64,000 nucleotides of DNA, from the NCBI RefSeq assembly GCF_000283155.1, contig NW_004454179.1, positions 8,360,500 to 8,424,499 on the forward strand, given 5' to 3'. Below are positions 10,712 through 22,129 of this stretch, piece by piece; the first letter of the stretch is position 1, and every line of letters starts with the position of its first letter. The translations under genes and the position numbers were made by a program. This DNA is from Ceratotherium simum simum (lineage: Eukaryota > Chordata > Mammalia > Perissodactyla > Rhinocerotidae). A model generated the notes under the pieces. The model did no database searches. It was not told the origin of the DNA and saw nothing but the letters and a program-made list of their open reading frames with translations.

Positions 10712-11635
10712 GCCAGCACCCTTGCCCCAGTGTGACCAAATTAAATGACCTGCAGTTCAGCTTCTGGGTCGCTGCATACGATGCTCACTCCACCTAGAAC
10801 ACAGCCAGCCCTCCTCCTCTGTCAGACTAACTGCCTCGGGTCCTTGTGGAGCCTGCTCAGGTGTGGCCCCCTCTGGGGAACCTTCTCTGACCCCTGGGTT
10901 AGGGGGAGCCCCACCTCTGTGCTCTCTTGTACCCAAAACGTACCTATAACCACCTCACTGAACTGTAGTGATTTACCTGCTCTGTCCCTCACTGGACTGT
11001 GAGCTTGATGCAAAAAGGATTGTGTCTTTTGTCCCTAAATCCAGTGCCTAAGAGATATTTGGCACAGAGTGGGGATGAAATATTTTCTGAACAAGCAAAT
11101 AGACTTTTGAGGCTCTTTTGCATTATTTCTGGTCTTCCTGGGTTGAGTTTCTCCAGCTCTAAAGAGGATCCCTGGAGGCTCACCGAGTGTCTTTACAGAT
11201 TTCATTAACGTACCAATTACTCTTGCTCCCAGTGGCTCTGGAGATGTTAGATAAGACCTGAATTATCGCTGCTTCTCAGTCACTCACTAGATACCTTATC
11301 CCAACCTGACAGGAGGCCATTGATCATTGCCAGTGTTTTTCATCCTTAAAAAAGATCTATATGACCATCTCTTAGCTAAGCCAACATGAGTTACTTCTGT
11401 GAGAACCTGAGTCCTCATACATCCTTATCTACAAAGTCCCTTCATTATAAAGATGGACTGTGTGCTTTACCATCTCCATTCTATTTTTCCTGCTTACATT
11501 TTTCTTTTAATATTTATCCTGTTACCCAGTGACATCATATTACGCTAAATATTACAATAATCTTTCATTTTTATGCATTGAACAATTTATAAGTTTGCAA
11601 ACATAGTCATGTTAATGATAAAAAATCACTGATTA

Positions 11636-11835
11636 TTGAACACTGTCTATGCACAAGGCACCATGCTATTATTTATCTTGACTGTTACATTTAGTCCTTA
11701 CAGCTACCAACTGAGGCAGGTGTTAGCATCCCAATATTACAGATGAGGAAATCAAAGGTCAGAGGGGTCTAAAACTCACCCAAGCTGCACAGTAAGTGGT
11801 AGAGCTGAGATTTGCACTGCTGCCCTTCACCATAG
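11636..11835 (-). mobile_element. MIR SINE, antisense copy
   Basis: The landmarks 'ccaatattacagatgaggaa', 'cacccaagctgcacagtaag' and 'tggtagagctgagatttg' are the MIR reverse complement, here nearly full length. Confidence 0.9.
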
Positions 11836-11884
11836 TCCTATCTGGCCTTCCTTGTGATTGCTAAAGAGCCCTGTGAGGTACACA

Positions 11885-12015
11885 GCGCAAGTATTATTAC
11901 TATTATTGTAACTTTACTATTGAGATGAGGTCAGAGAGGTTAAGTGGTGTGCACAAGGTCATATAGCTAATAGGTGGCTAAGCTAGGTCTCAAATTCAGG
12001 CCTCCTGACACCTCT
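11885..12015 (-). mobile_element. MIR SINE, antisense copy
   Basis: 'gaggtcagagaggttaagtg', 'caaggtcatatagctaatag' and 'ctcaaattcaggcctcctg' mark a second MIR close behind the first, in the same orientation. Confidence 0.85.
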
Positions 12016-12694
12016 TTCTACAATTTCATATTGTTCTCCAATTCCAGATGGCAATCACCAGGATTGTGTTTCTTTCTTTGAAAACCTTTCTTATCATATT
12101 TTTATCATATTCTGGGACCTCCTTACTGGCCCATGACTTTTCAAACCAAACGCTAAATGATCCAGTCTATGTTGAACTATTTCTTTTAATTCCCTAGCTG
12201 CTGAGGGCATTTAAATTATCCAAATATTAAGACAACTGCATTTTATCGCCATCTGTTTTTACAAAGTCTGAGTTACTTTGCAATTCCTAAACTTGTTTTC
12301 TTTATTTTGCATGCTATTTGAAATGGATTCAATGTCTCAATTTGGAGTCAAGCCCTCTGCTCCCCAGGTCTCAGTGGGAGCCCCTTGGCCAGGTCACTCT
12401 CCTTCCCCCCCAAGCACCTGTTTACAATCTCTGGTCTTAGTGTCTTATCATACTTCTTGCTAGCCATGGATATTGAAGCAAGCTTTCAAGTGTTCTGAGG
12501 TCTCCGGGAAGCAAGTCTAGCGAGCATGCCCTTTGCCAGTCTTGAAGATAATTTGCTGGACTCTGGTGTGGCCCTGGGTGGACTTTTGTGGAGGCAGAGG
12601 CAGGGGAAGCCTATGTATTATAGAGAGCAGCCTTGGGAGCTGGTTTCTGGTTCCGGCTGGCATATTTGGGGCTTTGAGTGGAAGGTGAAGGGAC

Positions 12695-12800
12695 TTAGAG
12701 ATACTAGTTCCAACGCAGCCACTTTGAGAAAGTGATTTGCCTTCTCTGAGCTTGGGTTTCTCTATCTGTAAGATAGACTAGATGAACCCTAAGATTCCTT
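12695..12800 (+). mobile_element. MIR SINE fragment
   Basis: 'gtgatttgccttctctgagc' and 'gtttctctatctgtaagata' match the 3' half of MIR. Confidence 0.75.
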
Positions 12801-12889
12801 CTGCCTTTGACATTTTTCAGGAAAGTTGCCCACAGGTTAACAGCTAGCCTGAGGCAGAGTTTAATGCCAAATTCAGAGTGATCCTGCAC

Positions 12890-13400
12890 AAATAGAAGTT
12901 TGATCATGACATTCACCTCTCTAAATGTTCAGTAGCTCCCTGCTGATCTTAGAACATTCTCCAAAGTCCTTACAAGACCCCATAAGCAAGGCCTTTTACC
13001 TACTTTTCCAGCCCCTTAGAGGCTCACTCTAGCTCCTGCCCATTCCAGCTCCCCACCATCCACCACCTCCTTTCATTCTGTGCTGCAATTTCTCCAGTCA
13101 CGATCTCTTTCATCTCCGGGTTTTTGTACATGTTGTTCTCTGCCTGGAACCTTCTCCATACTCCCTCCCCTCTTCCAGCTTCCTTTTCCCAGCTAACTCC
13201 CACCTGTCCTTCAGGTGGCCCTCCAAAGTACTCCAATATTATCCAGGACTTCTTGGGCCTCTGTACCCATCACAGGTATTGAGATTGCTGACTGCCTGTC
13301 AGTCTGTCCACTGGACAGAAAGACCACGTGTCTGCCCTGTTCATCCTGCATTCTCCTGTCCACCAACTCAGACAGTAGGTGCTCAATAAAAGGAGAGGAT
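12890..13400 (+). mobile_element. L2 LINE 3' end
   Basis: L2 landmarks run in order: 'tcagtagctccctgctgatc', 'acaagaccccataagcaagg', 'tgttgttctctgcctggaac', 'taggtgctcaataaaagg'. Confidence 0.85.
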
Positions 13401-13427
13401 ATAAATATGTGGGTAGATCTAGAAGGA

Positions 13428-13552
13428 AAAGACACTGGACTGGAAGGCCAGAGACCTGAGTTTTAATCCAGACTCTGAGCAGGACATGTGCAGGCAGGCC
13501 TAGATACGTCACCATTTGGCTCTGGTCTTGGTTTCTGGATTGTTAAATGATC
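13428..13552 (+). mobile_element. MIR SINE
   Basis: 'gacactggactggaaggcca', 'gagttttaatccagactctg' and 'ggtttctggattgttaaatg' match MIR from left end to right end. Confidence 0.75.
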
Positions 13553-13660
13553 AGAGAGAGGGAGGGAGGGAAAGAAGGAGTGGGGGTCAAGGAAGAGGGA
13601 AGGAGAAGGGAGAGGAAGGGGAGTGTATAAGGATCTGAGTGTGCGCGGGGAGGGGCAGTA
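13553..13660 (+). repeat. Purine-rich tract with G-runs beside the CpG island
   Basis: The plus strand is almost all G and A. Runs of three Gs at 13560-13562, 13564-13566 and 13568-13570, with five Gs at 13582-13586, form a G-quadruplex-type pattern with one long loop. A further ggggagggg lies near 13648. The HPSE2 transcript carries the C/T-rich complement. Confidence 0.7.
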
Positions 13661-13739
13661 GGAGGCTCCTCAATCACACGCACACCTCCCAGTTCCGACT
13701 CTGCTTCCAGTGTGCTTCCCCAGGTGCCACTAGGGGTCA

Positions 13740-14150
13740 GTCTTGTTCTACACAACGGTGCTGGAGAGCCCGGCTTAGCCGTGGCTCCCAGGAAGCCGAG
13801 CGCGCGCGTCTGCCGCCCAGACCGCACTCCAGTCCCGGGAAGGCTGGGAGATGTGCCTTGCACTTGGCCTCCCCGAGGAACAAACCACAGGATCAATCAA
13901 ATCCCAACAAAAACTTCGTTGCGGTCCACTTGGCAGGGGGCCCACCTGAATGTGGCTAATATTAAGGAAATGTGCGAAGCCGGGCTGCGATTCCTGCCGG
14001 AGGCTCGAGCTCCCCGGCCAGTGTGCAGGGAGGGGGGTCCGCGCGACTCGGCGTCTGGCTCTCCCGGCCCCGGTCCCCGGCGCCCCCGCCCTCCCCGCTG
14101 GCCGCGCACCTGTGTGCGCTTTATGGGCCCCCGAGGCCCCTGGCTGAGTT
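13740..14150. promoter_or_regulatory. CpG island inside HPSE2 intron 11
   Basis: A hand count gives roughly 34 CpG dinucleotides in about 375 bp, with GC content well above 60 percent. The rest of the window is strongly CpG-depleted. Dense clusters are cgcgcgcg near 13800 and ccgcgcgactcggcg near 14038. It is about 6.4 kb upstream of exon 12 in transcript order. No TATA box, exon or protein similarity is seen. An alternative promoter, enhancer or non-coding RNA start are possible roles. The open frames over it simply reflect GC-rich, stop-poor sequence. Confidence 0.75.
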
Positions 14151-15480
14151 AGGAAGCTGGTATGTGCAGCTGCCCTGCCCTTCTCCAGGTCAGGGGCAGG
14201 TTAGAGCCAGGAGGGAGCCCGGCCGCGTTTGAGGACAGAAGGGCCTTGCCCCTCTCCCCAGCTCTGGGAGAGGCTGTGCATCTGGGGTAGCTTAGAGAGG
14301 AAGTTCCTTTGAAATGGCCATGAGTGATCGCCACCCCGCTGAGGAGGGCTGCTCAGGAGTGGCCACCGCAGGCCAGTGTCGCCTGGTCCTACATGCCCAA
14401 CTGGAGCAAAGGCTGTAGGATGCTCACGACCCTCTCAGAGTCGCTCCTACCTCTGAGGGGTCATGGGAGAATTACTTCTTCTCAAATGTGTCCTGAAGCT
14501 TTTCTCCTATGTGCTTTTTTTCTGCCTGGAATCTGGTACAAACTGTCAAAAAGCCTAACTCTTCCCTCCAGGCCCCATGGAATGTGGCCTCCTCCACTGG
14601 GGCCTTATCTGAGAGCCCCAGCTGGAAGAGAGGCACATTCTCAGCAGCTAATTTTCAATAACACAGTGGTTCAGTGCCTTCTTGCCTATGTTAGTAGTTC
14701 AAATTAATGCTTGTTGAGTTCCACTCAGTCAACCTCTCTAGGAGTTCTCATGTGCCTAGTTGGACACTCCAATTCCTTCCTCTATTGTTGTTAAAGAGAG
14801 GAGATTAAGAGAAAGAAAAAATGGAGATGAAACTTCCTGTTCTCCTTACTCCTCCAAAAGCCCACATCTTATATGAAGTTCCTGGCCAGAGACACTTGGA
14901 GGCCCACAAGTTCATTTGCCCTTCGTCCTCCTCTGTGAAGGCACATTGAAACAATGAGGAGTTTCGATCTAGCTTCGGTATCACTGAACAGAGAAAACAC
15001 TAGGCCTCCTTTATGCAAGCAGAGCTGGGGGATTTTATAGGCAAGTTGTTAGGGATATTGGCTTTTCCTGTTTGCAGTTAGGTTTGGGGGTCATGATTTG
15101 ATCTGTGTTCTATCCAAGTCTGTATAATAATGGTCCAAGCTATAATGGGATCCCACCATGTGCTTCTAATAGTTTAGAATAACTTGGCACACTGGGCAGA
15201 CAAGGTGAGAGCCCAGCTAAGGAACCTGGATTTATACTGATATTCTTAACTCCCAGCAGATGAGAGAATCATCTCGGGGCAGTGTGGGAAGAACATTTGA
15301 TTGTGCAACCATCTCAAAGCTCCATGTCACAGGCATATCACACTTAAACCACAGGACACAATAGGAACCAGCTATAACAACCATGAAGACTTTAATATGT
15401 GGTTGTCTGTTCCCTTCCCATTGTCAGAATCAGTGCCATGATCACTGGCATTCACAGATGGTGTGTGAGGGGCATTACTC

Positions 15481-15565
15481 ATATTCCTACTGTTCTTTAT
15501 AATTGTTATATAATTGTTATATAGTTGTTATATTCCTACTGTTCTGTTATAATTCAGTTATAACA
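15481..15565. repeat. Partial tandem duplication, 49-bp period
   Basis: The 16-mer atattcctactgttct occurs at 15481 and again at 15530. The intervening sequence contains three ttgttata units, and the second copy continues with a related tataatt stretch. Confidence 0.7.
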
Positions 15566-15684
15566 GACATAGTCCTTACTGGCTAAGATAGAAAACATGG
15601 AAACATGCAAATGTGTAGTCAGACACATGATAATTAACACATTACACTAAGAGACAGACAGAAGGAAAATCAAACTTCTCAGCC

Positions 15685-16075
15685 TGGATTTTGAGGCCTC
15701 CTGCATTCTGGCCCTAATATATTTTTGTGGCCCTTCCTCTCACCCCATAAAGCATCCTATATTCCGGTCATGTGAGATAATGTGCCACGTCCCCAAACAA
15801 AATGGCCTCGAAATTTTGTACTTCTACACCTTTAGTAAGCTCATCCTATTGCCTGGAATCGCCTTCCCTCCAGCATTTCCTAGACATATGGCTCATCCTT
15901 CCAGCTCCTGCTCAATGGCCCTCAGCTCTGAGGATTTCCCCGATTCCCAGGTCAGAATTCATCTCTCCCTTCCCTACACTCCCACTCTCCTGTATTTACC
16001 CTCTTGTGGTCTGTGTTGTCTTAGAGTTAAAGAATCCTCTGTGGGGAGGGACCAGGTTTCCCCAGCCCTGGTTGT
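15685..16075 (+). mobile_element. L2 LINE 3' region
   Basis: 'tattgcctggaatcgccttc', 'cagctcctgctcaatggcc', then a fall-off after 'ggaccaggtttccccagccc'. The order follows L2, but divergence is high. Confidence 0.6.
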
Positions 16076-17354
16076 GTGGAGCTGGAAGAGACAGTGCCGG
16101 GTCAGAAGCATCCCCTTTATAGGCATCTACCGGTGAGATGGATAGAGTCAAGTAAGAGGGCAGGTGTGGGTGTGTGTGTGCACACATGAACAGACAGGTT
16201 TTCCATATGTGAGAGTATGAGATAGAGTCCATAAACCACGCCCAAAATTAGTTCCATTACTATAAGATCATGGCTCCCTGGATACCTATTCAAATATGGT
16301 AAATCAAAGGGACAAATATCTCAGTTTTATCGGATTTTGACGGTGTTTCCTATAGTATCAGGTGCACTGGTGTACCCTCAAAAGGGAAAAATAAGATGAC
16401 CCAGGTGGCACAGGCTGTATTCCAGGGTCCACAGATGTCCAAGTACAAAGAGTGTGGTGATCCTGAGTCATTCTTGTGAAGGTGAGCAGGGAAGAGGTTG
16501 TCTGCCAAGTGGTTGCTGGTGTGTGGCAGTCGGTCCACAGTTTGTTCTCCAGCCCCTTGTCTGGAATGAACCATATCCCGTGGTGGGCTCCCCATGCTTG
16601 GCAGCCAAAGAAATACTGATTCACGGCCCAGGCCCTGCTATAGGGATGAGCTGGATTAGGGCTTTTCAGTTCCCTGGGGCTTATGTTTGTCCATCACCCA
16701 AACCACAGCCCTTGAAGGGTGTGGAGAAAGGAGAAGACAAGGGCTGTTTCTTCTCAGTACACCAGAACTGCCTACATATTCTGCTTCCCTGCCGCTCAGT
16801 TTAGAATCAACTGATCGGAAACATGTTAGCTTTACCCTAAAGTGCTCATTTACCAGTGTTTCATCTGGGTCATCTGGAATAGAATGGACCAGATCTCTGC
16901 CTGCAATGAGGGTCCCCAAGTGAGTGGATGTGGGAGGGGAGACCATAGTCTTTATGGACAGCTATGCAGAGAGATTCCAGCTGCTGGGAGTGAGCTGGAA
17001 GAAAATGTATTCTGGAGCAGAGAACAAATGAAAAACTCAGAAAATAACAGTGAAAACACTAGATTTCTAAACATCTTGGTTTAAGATGTCAAGTCACTGT
17101 AAAATATAAAAGCATTTTATAATCCTCTAATCTGCACAGTGATCTGTACATTACTAATATGGGAGTTAAAACAAAACAAACAATAAAACCTTTGGGAGGC
17201 ATACACATCCTCCCCTTAGTCATAGAGAACTCCCAGGGGCTCATGGCATGTTCACACCTTTGGCAAAATGGCTTAGTGCCTGAATGAAGAATATAACCTG
17301 GGTGAAATCAAAGTTGCAAATCAACTGGGATCTTGTTCCAGCGTTTTCTAGACG

Positions 17355-17535
17355 GACAATGGTTCTCAACCATGGCCACATATTTGAATCCCTTGGGGAG
17401 CTTTAAAAAATACTGGTGCCTGGGTCCCAGCCCAGAAATTTTGGTTTAATTGGTCTGGGGTGCAGCTTGGGCAACAGGGTTTTTAAAGCTCCCTGGATGA
17501 TTCCAAGTCTAGCCACGGTTGAGCACCAGGGCTGA
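17355..17535. mobile_element. MER5-type hAT (Charlie) non-autonomous DNA transposon
   Basis: It starts like 'caatggttctcaaccatggc' and ends like 'ccacggttgagcaccaggg', giving MER5-like inverted ends. The interior includes 'tgggtcccagcccagaaatt' and 'ttaattggtctggggtgc'. It is non-coding. Confidence 0.65.
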
Positions 17536-17946
17536 AGAAAGAGTGGGGGTGTGTTTGCAGCTGGGGGTGGAGAGGAATCAAAGAGGTTTCTAACCACTAC
17601 GTTCTGAATTTATTTTGAATAAAAAGAGCTTTTCTTACTCTTCTGGAGTACCATGTCAGGAGGCCACATTTTTTAACCTAAAAGAAAGATGTGAACTTTT
17701 CAAAGGCATGTTTTTTGTCATATAGTCTGAAGTGAGCATTTCTGCTATTTCAACAGAACTGCTTCATTTAATGTTTTTCGCTGTCATTTGTATTCTGGTG
17801 AGATGAAAATGTTCCTCAATACGTACCAGGGAAGTGTGTATGTAGCACTTCACATGATGAATTAAGAACTGAATCAGATGAAGCATTTGCACGGATAATG
17901 AACTCTGCGTTTTTTAACACTGAGAAGAAAAATTCTGTGCTTTTCT

Positions 17947-18491
17947 CCCTCGACTGACAATTGGATTAAGAAAATGTGGTATATATATACAATGGAATAC
18001 TACTCAGCCATAAAAAAAGACAAAATCGTCCCATTTGCAACAACATGGATGGGCCTGGAGCGTATTATGTTAAGTGAAATAAGCCAGAAAGAGAAAGACA
18101 AACACTGTATGATCTCACTCATATGTGGAATATAAACCAACACATGGACAGAGAAAACTGGACTGTGGTTACCAGGGCAGTGGGGGTGGGGGGTGGGCAC
18201 AAGGGGTGAAGGGAATCATATATGTGGTGATGGACAAACAAAAATGTACAACCCAAAATTTCACAATGTTAGAAACCATTAAAACATCATTAAAAAAAAA
18301 CAAAAAAAGATTGTACTATAAAGTAACATGTTTCTAAAAGTTATGAAGTGTTTATAAATTTTCCAAGCCACAAGATACTAATGTAAAAGAAAGTTTATAA
18401 TTGTTTAGTTTTTATTTACAAATTAAGGTTTCTAAAGGTTAAAATTTCTAATTAATATATGTGATTAAAGCTACTAAAAAAATTAAAAAAA
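17947..18491 (+). mobile_element. 5'-truncated L1 with probable 3' transduction
   Basis: A perfect 19-bp TSD, aaaaattctgtgcttttct, lies at 17928-17946 and 18492-18510. From 17947 the insert is L1 (cctcgactga, tggaatactactcagccata, acaacatggatgggcctgga), ending in an A-rich tail near 18291-18309. About 165 bp of non-L1, AT-rich sequence follows, with ATTAAA at 18464-18469 about 7 bp before a second A-rich tail that reaches the TSD. This is the layout expected when L1 transcription reads through its own signal and carries genomic flank along. Confidence 0.8.
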
Positions 18492-19371
18492 AAAAATTCT
18501 GTGCTTTTCTTGAAGGGCAAGTTCTATATAGTCATTTAGATTTCTCTTGGGTCCTGGGCTGTGTGACAGAGAGCTCCCTACAGACAGAGTGGTTCAAGCT
18601 CTCTTCAGGCAAGAGGAACTAAATATATCATTCAGTACCTTCACTATATTTTCCAGATAAGTATATAATTATTTACTTAGTTAACACTATATACATTGGT
18701 TATAGTTACTGCCTCTTTATGAGCCACAAAGCACCCTCAAATGAGCACAAGGGTTAAAAGAATCCAAATTCCTCTAAGTTTCAGTGAGTAAGCTCACATT
18801 AAGTACAGATTTGTAAGGCTCACTTCTCTCTATATTTACTTCTCTTTATTTTTTCTACACACTGACTCAGAGCCTTAAGTATAAGTATTTTTATAAATAA
18901 ATATACTCATATATATTTATATTTCTACTTTTACAGTGTCTATTTCAGACTTTCTGAACTGGAACAGTGACTTGAACCTTGCTGGTTAGAGTAAGTACCA
19001 CCTTCCTGCTCACTCATGGCCAGCTCATAATTCTTCCCAATCCCACCCAATCCTACCCAATCCCAGGCACCTTTCTTGCCACTCAGTGCTCCTGGGCTCT
19101 GTGGCTTATCTTTCCTCCTGAGGGGCTCTGAGTGGCCTTTCAAAAAGGCTGCAGATGATGTGGTTACATCTGTACCAGCAGGGCCTTTTCCTCCAGGTAA
19201 AAGAGGTCGAGGTCTCTATCCTAATGCATGCTTTTTAAAAAAGAACCTTCTTTTTTTCTGACATCTTAAACCACCACCTGAAGCCTTGCATGAGTTAACA
19301 GGTTTCCTCACACACTCTCAGCCTGAACAGCACTACTGATGTTCTTTATCTCTTATAGTACATCAACACAA

Positions 19372-20125
19372 ATTCCAAATGCATTAAAGAAATGAGTATA
19401 AAAAAATGAATCAGAAAAAGAAACTAGAAGAAAATAAAGACACATATTTATCTGATTTGAGGAACATAAATACATACACATATAAGTGGAATGGAAGAAA
19501 CCACAAAGCAGGGGCCAGCATGGTGGTGCAAGTGGTTAAGTGCTCACGCTCCGCTTCGGCGGCCCCGGGGTTCACAGGTTTGGATCCCGGGTGTGCACTG
19601 ACGCATCGCTTGTCAAGCCATGCTGTAGTGGCGTCCCATATAAAGTAAAGTAAGATGGGCACAGATGTTAGCCCAGAGCCACTCTTCCTCAGCAAAAAAG
19701 AGGAGGATTGGCATCAGATGTTAGCTCAGGGCTAGTCCTCCTCACAAAAAAAAAAAAAAACAAAACGAAACCACAAAGCAAAAGATAAATAGATTTAACT
19801 ATATAAAAAGGGAACACTTCCATATGTCAAGATAATACTCTAAAAATGAAATAGTTGGAAAAATAGCAAATAAAATACTGGAGAAAATATTTCAACACAT
19901 ATGATAGCAAAGGGGAAATTGCCTTATATTAGAAAAAACTTATAAACTATTAATAAAACACATAATAGTCCAATAGAAAAATAAGCAAAGGACATAGAAA
20001 ATTCATAAAAGCAATACAATAAAAATAGATGTGAAAAATTTTTCACCTCACTAATACTCAAAGAATACAAATTAAAATAATAATACAGTTCTTCATTATG
20101 AAGTTGACAAAGACTTAAAAATATT
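19372..20125 (+). mobile_element. Old L1 ORF2 fragment, interrupted by an ERE
   Basis: On the plus strand the A-rich sequence follows an ORF2 3' stretch, including 'acataatagtccaatagaaa', 'aataagcaaaggacatagaa' and 'tttttcacctcactaatact'. It is broken by many changes. The ERE at 19511-19766 splits it. Confidence 0.65.
19511..19766 (+). mobile_element. ERE SINE (tRNA-derived, perissodactyl)
   Basis: It starts ggggccagcatggtgg and has a B-box-like ggtttggatcc (19577-19587). The typical ERE body follows: 'gatgttagcccagagccact', 'cttcctcagcaaaaaagagg', 'gatgttagctcagggctagt'. It ends in a poly(A) tail. A perfect 14-bp TSD, gaaaccacaaagca, flanks it (19497-19510 and 19767-19780). An inserted element of this kind is mobilised by L1 machinery. 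Confidence 0.95.
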
Positions 20126-21052
20126 GCTGCTCTGTGTTTTCCCCAAAGCTCCTTTTGCCAGATCTGTCCATGTCCCAAAATAAATGTGATCATTAGAGAG
20201 TTATCATTAGAGAGAAATTGTGGTGGGTCAAGTGGTGGCCAGTTCAGCCCTCAGGACTTTTCACACAAGGCAAGCTCTGAATCTGGACATGAAGTATCAT
20301 AATGTGGTCTGTTCCAACAGGGACATTAAGATATTTTTAAGTCTTAGTACCTGGGAGTTACTTAAGTATTCTGTCTTGGGTGGAATTGATTCCCTAGAGG
20401 GCAATTTTTATTGATTTGTGATCACATGAGGCATTGGGCAGATTCTCTCCTTTGAGCATGGGAGTGCTCTTCTCCTTTGACCTATCCAGAAGGGGGACTA
20501 TTATTGTCTTGGGTGTGAATGGTCAGTCTTTCTCCCAGAAAGGTGAGAAACCAGGGAGCATGACATGGAAGGGACCTGCAGCTGGAGATTTTTTGGAGGA
20601 AAAAATAGCCCGATAATCCCACCACTTCCTCTTGTAGCACAATCTCTTTGTGTGGCATTTTAGTGGCTTGAAGAAGCTACTTTGCTGGTGACCATATAGA
20701 CAACAGGCTCCAAAAGTGAAGTGGGAGGGAGGAAATGGAAGAGAATAATGAAATTTTAGAGTTTCACAGGAAGCAGTAGTCTTTTACTTCAACCTCCCAC
20801 TGAGTGAGGAATCTTAGAGCACCTCGGCTTACTCTGATTAATAGGCTACCTCCTGAGAAAGCCTATTCTGTCCTGGTCAGACCAGGCAAATTTTAAATTG
20901 CACTCCCTGGTTTTCTGTCATTTTAGAGGATTCTGGGCCAAATCTGTTTTCTTTCACTCATCAGTCCTTTGAATATCTGAAGAAAATCCTTGTGACTTAC
21001 CCTATTTTTCTTCTCTGAATTAAATCTCCCTGTTTCCTTCAGCCATCCTTGA

Positions 21053-21086
21053 AGAACAGGTATTCCAGACACAGAATACCTGTTCT
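21053..21086. repeat. Perfect 13-bp inverted repeat, 8-nt loop
   Basis: agaacaggtattc (21053-21065) is exactly complementary to gaatacctgttct (21074-21086), with cagacaca between. It could extrude a hairpin in RNA or DNA. It lies in a region with possible CR1/L3-like similarity. Confidence 0.85.
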
Positions 21087-21924
21087 CTTGTACACATTGC
21101 CATTCTCCTATCCTATAGTGTACAGGGCACCCACCTTTTGTCTGGTTCTTAGAATTAGAACTATCTCTTATTATATAAAGAGTTGAGACTTGAGTGGTGA
21201 GTCTTATGATTGGTTCGCTCACTCAGATGAGAAATAGGAACCTTCCTGTGGACCTGGATGCCTGGACAATGCCTAATTAGTGACCCCAAGGGTGCTTCCT
21301 GTGCAGTACCTGATATACCTGAACACTGAGTTCACATGGAAATACCCTTTCAGAGATTTCAAATATTTCCAGCCCTTATGGCAATTCTAAGAGATGAGAA
21401 TTACCCCATGTTCTGTACTAATCAAAAAAGTTTGCTGGCATCTCCCTAATCCTGAAACTCTAGGCCAAGATGCCCAACTGGTAGATTGAATCGTGCACTG
21501 ACTTCTTCTATATCCTCTTCCTGGTTCCTCCAGACAGGAGCAATCACAGGTTCCCCTGCTCCCAGAGCTTTCCATCCTCTTCTGAGCTAATATGGCTTCG
21601 AGCTGCAGCAAGGAATTAGCAGACACAGAACACAGAATCTGGCCCCAGAGGCTTATAAAAGAAAGAAGGAGACATCAAAGGCTGAAATCACTTCCTAGCA
21701 TAGCCTTTCGTTCTTTCCTGCAGAGTCCGCACTGAAACCACACCCTTCCTGTGAGACCCCCATCCAAGAACCCTGAGGGCTCTTTCTCTCATTAGTAGTT
21801 ACTGAACAGAGTGATGGATGTGGCACTGAACACGTACATGACAGTCCCTGCCCAGCAGCTTATAGTCCAAGATGGCATAGCACGGGGTCAGAGCCACTGA
21901 GGTCTAGAATGGGAGAGGTGTTAA

Positions 21925-22060
21925 ATTAGCAGTAGTTTATAGGAGAGGAACTAACTTAGAGAAGTAAGTGAAGGGCCCAAAATTCCGCAGTGAAGTAGTA
22001 GCAGGATTAGGGCTGGAATCCAGTTCTTTTGACTTCCAGTCCAAAACTTTCTCTAATACA
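21925..22060 (-). mobile_element. MIR SINE, antisense copy
   Basis: 'agaagtaagtgaagggccca' and 'ggattagggctggaatccag' match the right half of MIR in reverse complement. Confidence 0.65.
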
Positions 22061-22129
22061 ATATGTGTCAAATCACACGTATGTGTCTGTATTTATACTT
22101 ATATATGTATGTATATGCCTAGGTGTGTG

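Larger units (their letters stand above)
9560..11095 (+). mobile_element. L2 LINE 3' region, split by a 426-bp insertion
   Basis: The pyrimidine-rich sequence follows the L2 consensus: 'atctccacttggctgtcc', 'aaagctgggagtcatct', and later 'gtgagcttgatgcaaaaagg' and 'atccagtgcctaagagat' at the 3' end. The long plus-strand open frames here (171 codons from 9470) are chance products of a stop-poor L2 strand, not a gene. Positions 10286-10711 interrupt the element. Confidence 0.75.

Noticed and set aside
13543..14232. Open frames of 65-146 codons in the GC-rich block
   Set aside because: Stop codons are rare in GC-rich DNA. The products are arginine- and proline-rich with no similarity, and several frames on both strands are open at once.
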